Assembly: GCF_903915725.1 (NCBI RefSeq)
Contig: NZ_CAIWTY010000043.1
Coordinates: forward strand, 1-64,000
Direction of reading: 5' to 3'
Origin: an uncultured Rhodopila sp.
GTDB lineage: Bacteria; Pseudomonadota; Alphaproteobacteria; Acetobacterales; Acetobacteraceae
Length of the DNA: 64,000 bases
Position 1 is the first letter of the stretch; every line of letters starts with the position of its first letter. Below the pieces are notes generated by a model. The model made no database searches and was not told where the DNA came from. It worked only from the letters and a program-made list of their open reading frames with translations. The position numbers and the translations under genes were made by a program. This document shows, piece after piece, positions 8,494-16,489 of this stretch.

Positions 8494-9146
8494 GCGGATA
8501 TCAGGCGCCCCCGCCTGATTGCAGACTGTGTCCAAGGCTGGCCGGGTACCGGGACGCCAACCGCGCCGCCAATCCGTCGTGGTACAATGGCGCAGTGCCG
8601 AGCTTCGGGCCGCTCGACGCCGAATTCCTGGTGGTGGGACTTGCCCCCGGGGTGCGCGGGGCGAATCGGACCGGACGGCCGTTCACCGGGGACTTTGCCG
8701 GGGTGCTGCTGTACCGCACCTTGCTCAAGTTCGGCTTCGCGGAGGGCGACTACGCGGCGGACCCGGCGGACGGGCTGGTGCTGAAAAACTGCCGGGTGAC
8801 CAACGCGGTGCGCTGCGTGCCGCCGGCCAATCTGCCTCAGCCGGCCGAAATCAACGGCTGCAACCCCTTTCTGGCCGGGGAACTGGCGGCGATGCCGCGG
8901 CTGCGGGCCGTGCTGGCGCTGGGCGGCGTTGCTCACAAGGCGGTGCTGAGGGCGAACGGCTTGAAGGCCAGCCATGCGCCGTTCGCGCATGCGGCGGCGA
9001 TTCCGCTGCCCGGTGGACTGTTTCTTGTAGACAGCTATCATGTTTCCAGGCTGAATACGAATACAGGCAGGCTGACCACCACTATGTTCGAGGCCGTAAT
9101 CTGTGATATAATGTTGCGCTTGAACTCACACCAATTGCCACCATAG
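8490..9146 (+). CDS. Uracil-DNA glycosylase, family 5 (UDGb-like)
   Basis: DNA-repair enzyme that removes uracil and related damaged bases. The 218-residue protein shows motif 1 as GLAPGVRGANRTGRPFTGD, typical of family 5, and motif 2 as HVSRLNTNTGRLT near the C-terminus. Cysteines in CRLC (residues 11 and 14), together with two near residues 105-110 (NCRVTNAVRC), are consistent with the [4Fe-4S] cluster of families 4 and 5. Coupled to the NYN gene by a 4-base overlap. Length fits the family. Confidence 0.9.
   Translation: MSGYQAPPPDCRLCPRLAGYRDANRAANPSWYNGAVPSFGPLDAEFLVVGLAPGVRGANRTGRPFTGDFAGVLLYRTLLKFGFAEGDYAADPADGLVLKNCRVTNAVRCVPPANLPQPAEINGCNPFLAGELAAMPRLRAVLALGGVAHKAVLRANGLKASHAPFAHAAAIPLPGGLFLVDSYHVSRLNTNTGRLTTTMFEAVICDIMLRLNSHQLPP
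9085..9112 (+). promoter_or_regulatory. Possible promoter of the Rrf2-type regulator gene
   Basis: A perfect TATAAT (9107-9112) lies inside the end of the glycosylase gene, 42 bases before the Rrf2 start. A weak TGTTCG about 16 bases upstream could serve as the -35 element. In GC-rich DNA a perfect -10 stands out, but no transcript evidence exists. Confidence 0.4.
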
Positions 9147-9153
9147 GGCTATT

Positions 9154-9633
9154 ATGCGGCTAACCACCTTCTCCGACTTCACGCTGCGCACGCTAACATA
9201 CCTCGCGCTGCATCCCGACCGGTTCGTCACGATCAATGAGATCGCGTCGGCCTATTCCATCTCGGCCAACCATCTGATGAAGGTGGTGCAGGCCCTGGCC
9301 ACCACCGGCGACGTCGTGACCCTACGCGGTCCGTACGGCGGATTGCGGCTGGCGCGGCCGCCCGAGGACATCAAGCTCGGCGACGTCATCCGCCGCACCG
9401 AGTCGGACGCGGCACAGACCGCGTGCTTCGGCACGCCGGAAACCTGCGGCATCCAACCGGCCTGTGTGCTCAGCGGCATTCTGACCAGTGCGCTCAACGC
9501 GTTCATGGCGGTGCTGGACAGCCATACGCTGGCGGACCTGATCGTCGAGCCCGAGTCGCTGCTGGTGCTACTGGACAAGACCGGGCCGTCAGCCCGTCCG
9601 TGCAAGCTCACCGCCAACGGCGCTCATCAATAA
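9154..9633 (+). CDS. Rrf2 family Fe-S regulator, NsrR-like
   Basis: DNA-binding sensor of 159 residues. The N-terminal winged helix (MRLTTFSDFTLRTLTYLAL, then EIASAYSISANHLMKVV) is typical of NsrR/IscR proteins. Three cysteines near residues 89, 96 and 102 (CFGTPETCGIQPAC) could hold an iron-sulfur cluster sensing nitric oxide or redox stress. The spacing is close to NsrR. Its 3' end overlaps the convergent glutathione peroxidase gene by 45 bases. It may control the neighbouring peroxidase/molybdoenzyme pair, which is an inference from position. Confidence 0.87.
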   Translation: MRLTTFSDFTLRTLTYLALHPDRFVTINEIASAYSISANHLMKVVQALATTGDVVTLRGPYGGLRLARPPEDIKLGDVIRRTESDAAQTACFGTPETCGIQPACVLSGILTSALNAFMAVLDSHTLADLIVEPESLLVLLDKTGPSARPCKLTANGAHQ

Positions 9634-10134
9634 GGCTCCGCCGGGTTCATCGGCGGAGCCGAATGTCCCGGCGATGCGTCCGTCCCGGCCGATCAGCACC
9701 TTGTTGAAGTTCCATTCGGGCTGCCAGTTCCGCTGCGCGCGTACCCAGGCGTAGAACGGCGCGGCGCTGGTGCCGCGCACGTGGGATACCGTGGTCAGCG
9801 GGAAGTCGATGTTGAAGCGGGTCTCGCAGAACGTCTTCACCGTCACGTCGTCAGGCGATTCCTGGTGGAAGTCCCGGCTGGGAACGCCGATGACGGTCAG
9901 GCCGGCGGGCGATTTGTCGGCGTGCAAGTGCTGCAGACCCTCATATTGATAAGTGTAGCCGCAAAAGCTGGCGGTGTTGGTCACCAGCAGGACCCGGCCC
10001 TTGAACGCGGCGAAATCCAGCGTGCCGCCCTCGATCGCCGGAAAACCGAAATCCCAGGCGGTTTGCTCCGTGCCGGCCGCCACCGTCAGCACTGCCATGC
10101 CCGCCAGCGCCACCCGTCGCGTCACATCACCCAT
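9589..10134 (-). CDS. Glutathione peroxidase family thiol peroxidase
   Basis: Peroxide-reducing protein of 181 residues. An N-terminal hydrophobic segment (RVALAGMAVLTVAAG) suggests export or membrane anchoring. The active-site region NTASFCGYTYQYEGLQ carries the peroxidatic cysteine (about residue 52), and WNFNKVLIGRDG carries the conserved tryptophan/asparagine. The usual NVAS-C-G and WNF-x-K pattern is kept, but with cysteine in place of selenocysteine. It starts 8 bases inside the end of the upstream molybdoenzyme gene, so they form an operon. Confidence 0.88.
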   Translation of the reverse strand: MGDVTRRVALAGMAVLTVAAGTEQTAWDFGFPAIEGGTLDFAAFKGRVLLVTNTASFCGYTYQYEGLQHLHADKSPAGLTVIGVPSRDFHQESPDDVTVKTFCETRFNIDFPLTTVSHVRGTSAAPFYAWVRAQRNWQPEWNFNKVLIGRDGRIAGTFGSADEPGGALLMSAVGGELARTG

Positions 10135-10795
10135 AGCGCTCCTCCATCCAGGGATCGGCGTTGTTGTGGTAGCCGCGGGTCTCCCAGAAGCCCGGATGAT
10201 CGCTGATGGTGAAGTGGATGCGGCGCAGCCACTTGGCGGACTTCCACAGATAGAGCTTCGGCACCAGCATGCGCACCGGCCCGCCATGCTCCCGGGTTAT
10301 CGGCTGGCCCTCCCATTGGTGCACCAGGAACACATCCGGCTGATCGAACTGGTCGAGCCGGATGTTGGTGGTGTAGCCGTCATAGGCGGTGAAGATCACG
10401 TGCCTGACGTCCGGGTGCGGACGCACGATCTCCAGCAGCGCCCGCGCAGCCACGCCGCGCCAATGGTTGTCGTAGCGCGACCACTGGGTGACGCAGTGCA
10501 TGTCGGAGACGTCTTCGGACTGCGGCAGCGCCATGAACTCATCAAGCCGGAGACTGAGGCGGTTTTCCACCGCGCCATCGACATCGAGGCGGAACTTCTG
10601 CTCGGTGACGTGCGGCTGCTGGCCGAGGTCGAGAACGGGCCAGTCCCGCACCAGCCGCTGCCCGGGCGGCAGCCGGACCGTCTCCGGATCCGCCGTCGTG
10701 CCGGTCAGCAGGCGGCCTTCCCGCGCCCAGTCCTGCTTGCGGTCGATCAGCTTGTCCCGGATCGTCCCCGTCATCGGTATATCGTCTTCCGCCAT
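10127..10795 (-). CDS. Sulfite oxidase-like molybdopterin oxidoreductase
   Basis: Protein of 222 residues from the sulfite oxidase/MsrP molybdopterin family. The cysteine in HCVTQWSRYDNHW (about residue 105) is the expected molybdenum ligand, followed by WRGV and the cofactor-contact segments AYDGYTTNI, EHGGPVRMLVPKLYLWKSAKW. There is no signal peptide, so unlike MsrP it looks cytoplasmic. Substrate unknown. Length fits the short YedY-like cytoplasmic group. It leads a two-gene operon with the peroxidase. Confidence 0.88.
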   Translation of the reverse strand: MAEDDIPMTGTIRDKLIDRKQDWAREGRLLTGTTADPETVRLPPGQRLVRDWPVLDLGQQPHVTEQKFRLDVDGAVENRLSLRLDEFMALPQSEDVSDMHCVTQWSRYDNHWRGVAARALLEIVRPHPDVRHVIFTAYDGYTTNIRLDQFDQPDVFLVHQWEGQPITREHGGPVRMLVPKLYLWKSAKWLRRIHFTISDHPGFWETRGYHNNADPWMEERYG

Positions 10796-10800
10796 GCCTG

Positions 10801-10822
10801 CCCTGGTCGCCAGTGACCAGGG
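10801..10822. promoter_or_regulatory. Inverted repeat over the ribosome site of the molybdoenzyme gene
   Basis: CCCTGGTC (10801-10808) and GACCAGGG (10815-10822) form a perfect 8-base-pair stem with a 6-base loop, 5 bases before the ATG at 10795 on the minus strand. The stem includes part of the only purine-rich ribosome site (CAGGGCAGG). It could be an operator or a translational hairpin. Confidence 0.45.
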
Positions 10823-11029
10823 ACAAACTGTGGGTTTCCGGCGATGTTACAAGTGGCTTTCCGCTCGGGGACGCAGTCCCGGCCCGAAAATCCGTACCGG
10901 GACTATGTTACCATACGGCCGCCGCGTCGGGGCACGGCCCGATCGGCATTAAAAATAGCGCTCCGGCGGCGATGGGGTGGACAGGTTGTTAAACCGTTCA
11001 TTCCTTGCCTGAATAGAGAAAGCAAAGCG

Positions 11030-11220
11030 GTAACACGGACTTTCACCGATTAAGCGCACGGATTACAGGGATTGAGACCTTGGCTTCTATCGTGCCGCTG
11101 CTCCAGACCGAAACGGGCGCACCGGCGACGGAACCTGATCGAAACCCCGGGCAGGCTGGCTGCGGCCCGGCGCCGTTTTCCGTGTAATCTGTGCGCTTAA
11201 TCAGTGAAAATCCGTGTAAC
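11030..11220. repeat. Family C inverted repeat pair
   Basis: Left arm 11030-11071 and right arm 11179-11220 are inverted copies of one 42-base sequence, with 5 differences. Core words are ACACGGA, TTTCAC, GATTAAGCGCAC and GATTACA. They flank a 107-base centre (11072-11178) with no gene. The pair lies in the 10796-11451 gap, downstream of the beta-propeller gene. A diverged copy is at 2079-2180. Confidence 0.75.
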
Positions 11221-11377
11221 ATCTTTCTTGCGTCCGGAGCCGCCCCCGAGGCCGTGGACAGGAGGCGCAACGGCCGGAAACACCGTCTCGGCTCCGGCCC
11301 GGTGCGCAGAAAAGTCTTCCACGCCTCTGTTACAAAGCCGAGCTATCGCACAGCCGGCTTCGCGCGCCACGACAATG

Positions 11378-11425
11378 GGGCCGCCCCCCGGCCTTCGCCG
11401 GGGCATGCTCCGCCGGCATGACGAG
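11378..11425. repeat. Partial family B palindrome
   Basis: CCCCGGC and GCCGGGG around CTTC form a tight hairpin next to CCGGCATGACGAGCCGGC. It resembles the short copy at 32545-32575 and sits 25-70 bases beyond the stop of the minus-strand beta-propeller gene. Weakly supported as a family member. Confidence 0.4.
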
Positions 11426-11451
11426 CCGGCACGGCCGGAGATTGTATTCTA

Positions 11452-12609
11452 TCAATGCTTCCCCGCCAGCGCCGCCTTCCAGTCATGGTAATAGTCGAGA
11501 TCCTGGCTATCGGGGTACCACAGCAGCCCCGGCGTATGACCCCGCGTATCGGTCTTGCCGTATTGCCAGATGAACTCCTTGGACTGGCGATCGATGATCA
11601 GCACGCGTTCGCGATGGTCGTCGTTCAGCAGGATGTTGCCGTTGGGCAGTTCCTCCGCCAGCGACGGATGATCGAGCATCTTCTCGCCCTCTTTCACCCG
11701 GTATTCCCAGACCACCTTGCCGGTCGCCGGGTTAAAGATCACCACGCCGCCCGGCTTGGTGAAATCCGCCACGATGACGTTGCCGTCGCTGGCCGCCCTG
11801 GCGTCCGACGGATAGCGCAGATGCGGCCCCTTGACGCTCCAGACCACGTGGCCGTCCTTGCCCAGGCGGGAGATCCAGGCATCCGGGATTTCCGTTACCA
11901 GGAAGTCGCCGTTGTCATAGTAATTAATATCGTTTGGAAAAGCGAACGTCTCCGGCGGGTTATGCTTGCAGACGCCGGGCTTGCCCCATTGCGCCAACGT
12001 CTTGCCGCTGTCGGGATTGATGAACAGCAGGCGGCAATTGCGGATGTCGGCCACCGTCATCCGCCCGTCCGGCAGCAGACGCGCATCGTCGGGGAAGTTC
12101 AGGTAGCCCTCGCCCCGGCTCCAGGTGTCCGACACGCCATAAGTCCAGGTCAGCGCCCGGGTCTGATAGTCAACGAAGTGGATGTCGTAGTTGTCCTCCT
12201 CATTGATGACCAGGGTCTTGCCGTCCGGCGTGAAGTTGACGTCATCGTTGCCGCGATAGATCTTCAGGTTCGGCGAGGGGAACTCCCACACGATCCGCTT
12301 GTCCGGGGTCACCTCCAACAGCCGGTTGTTCCGCCGATCGGCGATCAGGATGGGCCAGGGCAGCGGGCTGTCCCAGGCGGGGACGGGGTGCGCGCGGGAG
12401 CCGGTCACCGGCGGCGGCGGCGGCAGCGTCACGCCGCTGGACACGATGCCCGCACCGGTCATTTCCTCGGTCACCGTGACCGGGTGCACCGCGGGCTGCT
12501 TGGTCGTTTCGCCGGATGGTTCGGCCGCGCTCGCCGCGAAGGCGAAGCAGGCGGCCGCGGCCAGCAGGGATGCGCGCAGCGGCGCGGCGGCGGTAAAGCG
12601 AGACAGCAT
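11452..12609 (-). CDS. Secreted beta-propeller protein (PQQ/arylsulfotransferase-like)
   Basis: Exported protein of 385 residues with a cleavable signal peptide (AACFAFAASAA). The body is a run of blade-like repeats of the pattern ILIADRRNNRLLEVTPDKRIVWEF, with WTYG, QWGKPG and WQYGKT turns, as in PQQ-binding-like and arylsulfotransferase-type propellers. No catalytic histidine set is obvious, so the activity is unknown. It stands alone between family C and family A repeats. Confidence 0.82.
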   Translation of the reverse strand: MLSRFTAAAPLRASLLAAAACFAFAASAAEPSGETTKQPAVHPVTVTEEMTGAGIVSSGVTLPPPPPVTGSRAHPVPAWDSPLPWPILIADRRNNRLLEVTPDKRIVWEFPSPNLKIYRGNDDVNFTPDGKTLVINEEDNYDIHFVDYQTRALTWTYGVSDTWSRGEGYLNFPDDARLLPDGRMTVADIRNCRLLFINPDSGKTLAQWGKPGVCKHNPPETFAFPNDINYYDNGDFLVTEIPDAWISRLGKDGHVVWSVKGPHLRYPSDARAASDGNVIVADFTKPGGVVIFNPATGKVVWEYRVKEGEKMLDHPSLAEELPNGNILLNDDHRERVLIIDRQSKEFIWQYGKTDTRGHTPGLLWYPDSQDLDYYHDWKAALAGKH

Positions 12610-12734
12610 CGATATGGTTCTCCTTCGCTCCGCCCGGGGCGGAGTTTTGTGGAGGCTCTAAACGAATGCGTTCCAAGGGGCTAGCGCAGCCTCGCGGACG
12701 ACTCGGCGGATCGGGCAGTTCTGGATGGCGAAAA

Positions 12735-12918
12735 GATCATGACGGCAATGTTGCCGTTGCCGTCATGGCGGGCGGAGGGCCGCCATCCACGCCTTTGTTT
12801 ACACAACGAAAAGGCGTGGATGCCGATCGGCGCCTGTCACCGGGATCGACCCGGTGATCGGCATGAGGAGGTGGCGCGGCTGGAGAGTCGCTCTCACGGC
12901 GGATGATATTATTGATAG
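12735..12918. repeat. Family A palindromic repeat, copy 3
   Basis: Contains CATGACGGCAA...TTGCCGTCATGGCGGGC, CATCCACGCCTTT...AAGGCGTGGATG and a further hairpin (CACCGGGATCGACCCGGTG). The tail GGAGAGTCGCTCTCACGGCGG followed by TATTATTGATAGTCC matches copy 2. It ends about 17 bases beyond the vapC stop. The 12610-12734 part of this gap shows nothing notable. Confidence 0.7.
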
Positions 12919-12934
12919 TCCAGACTAATTTTGA

Positions 12935-13333
12935 TCAGACAAGAACCGTTGCCGGCAGACCTTGCTTTTCGAGCAGCGCGACCGCCTTCCTGTCGAACGA
13001 AACGAAGGTTTCCCCGCCGAGCCATCGCGCCTCGAAGGCTATCACGCCGTCGGCGAAGTCCCCGCCCGCGTCGAGCATGGCCAAACCGGCATCTGCCGCT
13101 GATCGATTCACGGCGACATTTGCCGCGCTCAACAGGGCATGCAGGGCAGCATGAATATCCTTGCGGCCAAGACGATAAACCCGTCGCAGCACCCAAACGA
13201 ATTCGCACAGGCAGGCCAGGGGCACGGCAATGACTTCAGCATTCTTTAGCAGTTTGGCGGCGGCCTCGGCCTGCTTTGCATCGTCCCGCACCACGGCCCG
13301 GATCAGGATATTCGTATCGGCCGTAATCCTCAT
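12935..13333 (-). CDS. vapC: VapC-type PIN domain toxin
   Basis: Predicted ribonuclease toxin, 132 residues. PIN-domain acidic residues are visible in TADTNILIRAVVRDD (Asp6), in CEFVWVLRRVY (Glu at about 44) and in GGDFADGVIAFEAR and SFDRKAV toward the C-terminus, giving the usual quartet. It overlaps the end of vapB by 4 bases (ATGA), the standard antitoxin-first arrangement. It looks intact. Confidence 0.92.
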   Translation of the reverse strand: MRITADTNILIRAVVRDDAKQAEAAAKLLKNAEVIAVPLACLCEFVWVLRRVYRLGRKDIHAALHALLSAANVAVNRSAADAGLAMLDAGGDFADGVIAFEARWLGGETFVSFDRKAVALLEKQGLPATVLV

Positions 13334-13581
13334 TCCGTCCCGGCCCAGCCGGCAGCAGCCGCCTCGTTGATCTCATCGAGCGTGGCAACCTTGTTCGTCT
13401 TGCCTGCGAGGAGGCCAAGGAAGTCGTCTATCGTGCCTGGCGGCTTTGCGGCACGCAGCGCTACCCGGCCATCCGGCAGCTTGTCCAACTCGATTTTATC
13501 CCCCGGCTTGATGCCGAGGTGATTCAGCACGTCCTTGCGAAACGTGACCTGTCCCCGTGCGGTTACGGTCAGGGTGGTCAT
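13330..13581 (-). CDS. vapB: VapB-type AbrB-fold antitoxin
   Basis: Antitoxin of 83 residues. The N-terminal half (TLTVTARGQVTFRKDVLNHLGIKPGDKIEL) is a SpoVT/AbrB swapped-hairpin DNA-binding domain. The C-terminal half (GTIDDFLGLLAGKT, then a helix) should wrap the toxin. Start supported by AGGAG 8 bases upstream. Expected to repress its own promoter through the inverted repeats at 13592-13629. Confidence 0.92.
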   Translation of the reverse strand: MTTLTVTARGQVTFRKDVLNHLGIKPGDKIELDKLPDGRVALRAAKPPGTIDDFLGLLAGKTNKVATLDEINEAAAAGWAGTE

Positions 13582-13591
13582 AGTGAGTTGC

Positions 13592-13629
13592 TCCTATCCG
13601 GGCGATAGGATAATGCATTTTTCCATTAT
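13592..13629. promoter_or_regulatory. Probable vapBC operator
   Basis: Two inverted repeats stand directly upstream of vapB. TCCTATC (13592-13598) pairs with GATAGGA (13604-13610), a perfect 7-base repeat that includes the vapB ribosome site. ATAATG (13610-13615) pairs with CATTAT (13624-13629). Tandem palindromes of this kind are the usual binding sites of VapB-VapC complexes. The AT-rich stretch may also hold the -10 element. Confidence 0.6.
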
Positions 13630-13687
13630 TGTCGATAAGCTCCCGGCGACTCGGGGCCTTGTTCCGGTCGTGCCGGGCACGCAACCG

Positions 13688-14563
13688 CTACGCCCGGATC
13701 TCGACCGAAACGTCCATCCCCAGAAAATCCCCCGGCTTGCCGACGAAGCTGCCCCACAGCGGCACCGCCTGGGACGGATCGCGGGTCACCGCCACGCGGA
13801 TCAGGTTGCGGTCGCTGATCAGCCCGTTGGTCGGGTCGAACGGCACCCAGCCTGCCCCCGGCAGATAGATCTCCGCCCAGGCATGCGTCACCCCGCCGCC
13901 GATCAGGGTGTCCGCGGCGTCCCCAAGCTTGCTGTCGTCATACAGGTAGCCGGAGACGAAGCGCGCGGCGAAGCCCAGGCTGCGGGCGGTCTCCATCATC
14001 AGCAGCGCATAGTCGCGGCACGTCCCGGCCTTCGCGGTCAGGGTCGTCACCGGATCATGCGTGCCCATCTCGTCGCGCGGATTATACGTGAACTCCGCCT
14101 TGATCGCCTTGGTGATCGCCGCGAGGATTCCCAGCGTGTCCTGGCCGGGCGTCGCTTCCAGGAACCGTCTGGCGAACCCGTCCACGAGATGCCCGGGATC
14201 GGCGTAGTGCCGCTCCGCCAGGCGGCCGATATCCGGCGCCTCCGACACATCGTAGCTGAACGGATAGCGGCGGGCGTACTCCTCGATCACCACCGAGCCT
14301 TCCGGCAGCGGAAAATGTTGCGCCTGGAACATCGACACCACGCGCAGTTCCTCGGCCGGCTGCCTGAACCGCGCGATGCCGACGGAATTGCCGAACACGT
14401 CGTGAATCCAGCGCACCGAGGCGGCGGGATGCAGCGTCAGCGCGGTCTTCAGCAGCCGCAGATCGTGGCTGTCGCGCGGCCGCATCATCATCCGGTGCTC
14501 GCCGAACACCACCGGGTTGGCGTAGCGGTAGATCGTGGTGTGGGTGACGGTCAGTGCTGGCAT
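13688..14563 (-). CDS. Transglutaminase-like cysteine protease family protein
   Basis: Protein of 291 residues with the N-terminal beta domain of bacterial transglutaminases (THTTIYRYANPVVFGEHRMMMRPR) and the catalytic triad region: Cys in AGTCRDYALLM (about residue 173), His in GVTHAWAEIYLPG and Asp in VPFDPTNG. No signal peptide. The start MPALTVTHT at 14563 is typical of the family; the GTG at 14593 is less likely. Natural substrates of this group are unknown. Divergent from ahcY. Confidence 0.9.
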   Translation of the reverse strand: MPALTVTHTTIYRYANPVVFGEHRMMMRPRDSHDLRLLKTALTLHPAASVRWIHDVFGNSVGIARFRQPAEELRVVSMFQAQHFPLPEGSVVIEEYARRYPFSYDVSEAPDIGRLAERHYADPGHLVDGFARRFLEATPGQDTLGILAAITKAIKAEFTYNPRDEMGTHDPVTTLTAKAGTCRDYALLMMETARSLGFAARFVSGYLYDDSKLGDAADTLIGGGVTHAWAEIYLPGAGWVPFDPTNGLISDRNLIRVAVTRDPSQAVPLWGSFVGKPGDFLGMDVSVEIRA

Positions 14564-14737
14564 CGATGTCCCGGGCGGAGCGGTTGGCCGCACGCCAACG
14601 AGTCACTCCGCTTTCGGATGCCTGTCCACCCCATTTGTGTTGCCTGGCCATGATATCCGCGCCAGCGTCGATCAAGCCGCTTGCAAACATGCAGATATCT
14701 TTATATGACGCCGCCACCTATTCAGGAGCTTCAAAGC

Positions 14738-16060
14738 ATGGCAAACGCGGCATTCAACGACTTCAAGGTCAAGGACCTGTCCCTCGCCGCCTGGGGGCGC
14801 AAGGAAATCCATATGGCCGAGACCGAGATGCCCGGGCTGATGGCGATCCGCGAGGAATACGGCAGCGCCCAGCCGCTGAAGGGTGCCCGCATCGCCGGCT
14901 GCCTGCACATGACCATCCAGACCGCCGTGCTGATCGAGACGCTGGTGGCACTCGGTGCCACCGTGCGCTGGTCGTCCTGCAACATCTTCTCCACCCAGGA
15001 CCATGCCGCCGCCGCCATTGCCGCCGCCGGCATCCCCGTCTTCGCCTGGAAGGGCCTGAACGAGGAAGAGTTCTGGTGGTGCATCGAGCAGACCGTGCGC
15101 GGGCCCGCCCGGGGGAGTGATAAAGCCTGGACCCCGAACATGATCCTCGATGACGGCGGCGACCTGACGGTGCTGATGCACCAGAAGTATCCGGAAATGC
15201 TGGCCGACGTGCGCGGCATCTCCGAGGAGACCACCACCGGCGTGCACCGGCTGTGGGACATGGCGAAAGCCGGCACTTTGCTGACCCCGGCGATCAATGT
15301 AAATGATAGCGTTACCAAGTCGAAGTTCGACAATCTCTATGGCTGCCGTGAGTCTCTTGTAGACGGCATCCGCCGCGGCACCGACGTGATGATGGCCGGC
15401 AAGGTCGCCGTGGTGAACGGCTTTGGCGATGTCGGCAAAGGCTCCGCCGCCTCGCTGCGCAACGCCGGCTGCCGGGTGATGGTCACCGAAGTCGATCCGA
15501 TCTGCGCGCTGCAGGCGGCGATGGAAGGCTACCAGGTGGTGACCATGGACGATGCCGCACCCATCGGCGACATCTTCGTCACCGCCACCGGCAATGTCGA
15601 TGTGATCACGATCGACCATATGCGCGCCATGAAGCACCGCGCCATCGTCTGCAACATCGGTCATTTCGACTCCGAGATCCAGATCGATGCGCTGCGCAAC
15701 TATACCTGGGACAACGTCAAGCCGCAGGTCGATGAGGTCATCTTTCCCGACGGCAAGCGCCTGATCGTCTTGTCCGAAGGCCGCCTGGTGAACCTCGGCA
15801 ACGCCACCGGTCATCCCAGCTATGTCATGAGCGCGAGCTTCAGCAACCAGGTGCTGGCGCAGATCGAACTGTACAACGCGCCTACCGGCAAGTATGAGCG
15901 TACCATCGTCTATACCCTGCCGAAGCACCTCGATGAGAAGGTGGCAGCATTGCATTTGGCGAAAGTCGGCGCCAAGCTCACGAAGCTGTCAGCGAAGCAG
16001 GCGGAATACCTCGGATTGCCGGAGCAAGGGCCGTTCAAGCACGACCTGTATCGGTACTGA
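14738..16060 (+). CDS. ahcY: Adenosylhomocysteinase
   Basis: Splits S-adenosylhomocysteine into adenosine and homocysteine, keeping methylation going. The 440-residue protein has the substrate-domain hallmarks [30 protein letters not shown] and [18 protein letters not shown], the NAD-binding [11 protein letters not shown] and the C-terminal KHDLYRY. The start at 14738 has AGGAG about 8 bases upstream; an upstream in-frame ATG at 14681 has no such site. The 14564-14737 leader shows no SAH or SAM riboswitch that I can recognise. Confidence 0.97.
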   Translation: MANAAFNDFKVKDLSLAAWGRKEIHMAETEMPGLMAIREEYGSAQPLKGARIAGCLHMTIQTAVLIETLVALGATVRWSSCNIFSTQDHAAAAIAAAGIPVFAWKGLNEEEFWWCIEQTVRGPARGSDKAWTPNMILDDGGDLTVLMHQKYPEMLADVRGISEETTTGVHRLWDMAKAGTLLTPAINVNDSVTKSKFDNLYGCRESLVDGIRRGTDVMMAGKVAVVNGFGDVGKGSAASLRNAGCRVMVTEVDPICALQAAMEGYQVVTMDDAAPIGDIFVTATGNVDVITIDHMRAMKHRAIVCNIGHFDSEIQIDALRNYTWDNVKPQVDEVIFPDGKRLIVLSEGRLVNLGNATGHPSYVMSASFSNQVLAQIELYNAPTGKYERTIVYTLPKHLDEKVAALHLAKVGAKLTKLSAKQAEYLGLPEQGPFKHDLYRY

Positions 16061-16152
16061 GTGTTTCTCCGTAACCTAATTCACCCCCTTGTCACCTTGT
16101 TGTGCTGGTGAATCAGGTCTACACTCCCTAATTGGATGCCACGCGGCTTATG

Positions 16153-16188
16153 CCACCCGTCTCCCGGTCTTGAACCGGCGGCGGGTGG
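16153..16188. terminator. Strong hairpin after ahcY
   Basis: CCACCCG (16153-16159) pairs with CGGGTGG (16182-16188), and inside it CCGGT pairs with ACCGG around the loop CTTGA. It lies about 90 bases beyond the ahcY stop and lacks a U-tract, so it may be a transcript-end stabiliser rather than a classical intrinsic terminator. Confidence 0.5.
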
Positions 16189-16225
16189 TTAGGAAACGCG
16201 CGGTACCGTTTATGGGAAATGTCTG

Positions 16226-16447
16226 ATGTTAACCGCGTTGAACGTCTTGAGACCGCCTTACACTCAGGCCGTGCGTAAAGCGCTACAAGAAGAAAACAAT
16301 TCTGGAAAGGAAGCAGATCTGCTGTTTCTCGAAGCCTGGGAGATGCGGCCCGAACCATTGCTCGGGGCCACGCTTCGCGCCTCCCAGATCCGCCGTGCCA
16401 ATCCCGGCCTCGCCGCCGCGATCGACGCGGAATTGAAAGGCCGCTGA
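16226..16447 (+). CDS. Small hypothetical protein
   Basis: Predicted cytoplasmic protein of 73 residues, mostly helical and charged (RKALQEENNSGKEADLLFLEAWEMRPEP). I do not recognise it. Support: an ATG with GGGAAA 5 bases upstream, a preceding stretch with AT-rich promoter-like sequence, and a hydrophilic composition that does not look like a shadow frame. It converges on the DHA2 exporter gene. Confidence 0.5.
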   Translation: MLTALNVLRPPYTQAVRKALQEENNSGKEADLLFLEAWEMRPEPLLGATLRASQIRRANPGLAAAIDAELKGR

Positions 16448-16457
16448 CCGCTTACCG

Positions 16458-16489
16458 GCGTCAAAGCCTGCGTGCGTCAAAGCCTGCGT
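16458..16489. repeat. Perfect 16-base tandem duplication
   Basis: GCGTCAAAGCCTGCGT occurs twice in a row (16458-16473 and 16474-16489). The second copy contains the stop codon of the DHA2 exporter gene, so the first copy duplicates its last codons beyond the stop. Confidence 0.9.

Noticed and set aside
14564-14737. SAH or SAM riboswitch upstream of ahcY
   Set aside because: I looked for the conserved cores of SAH and SAM-II/V types and found none; the leader has only an ordinary ribosome site.
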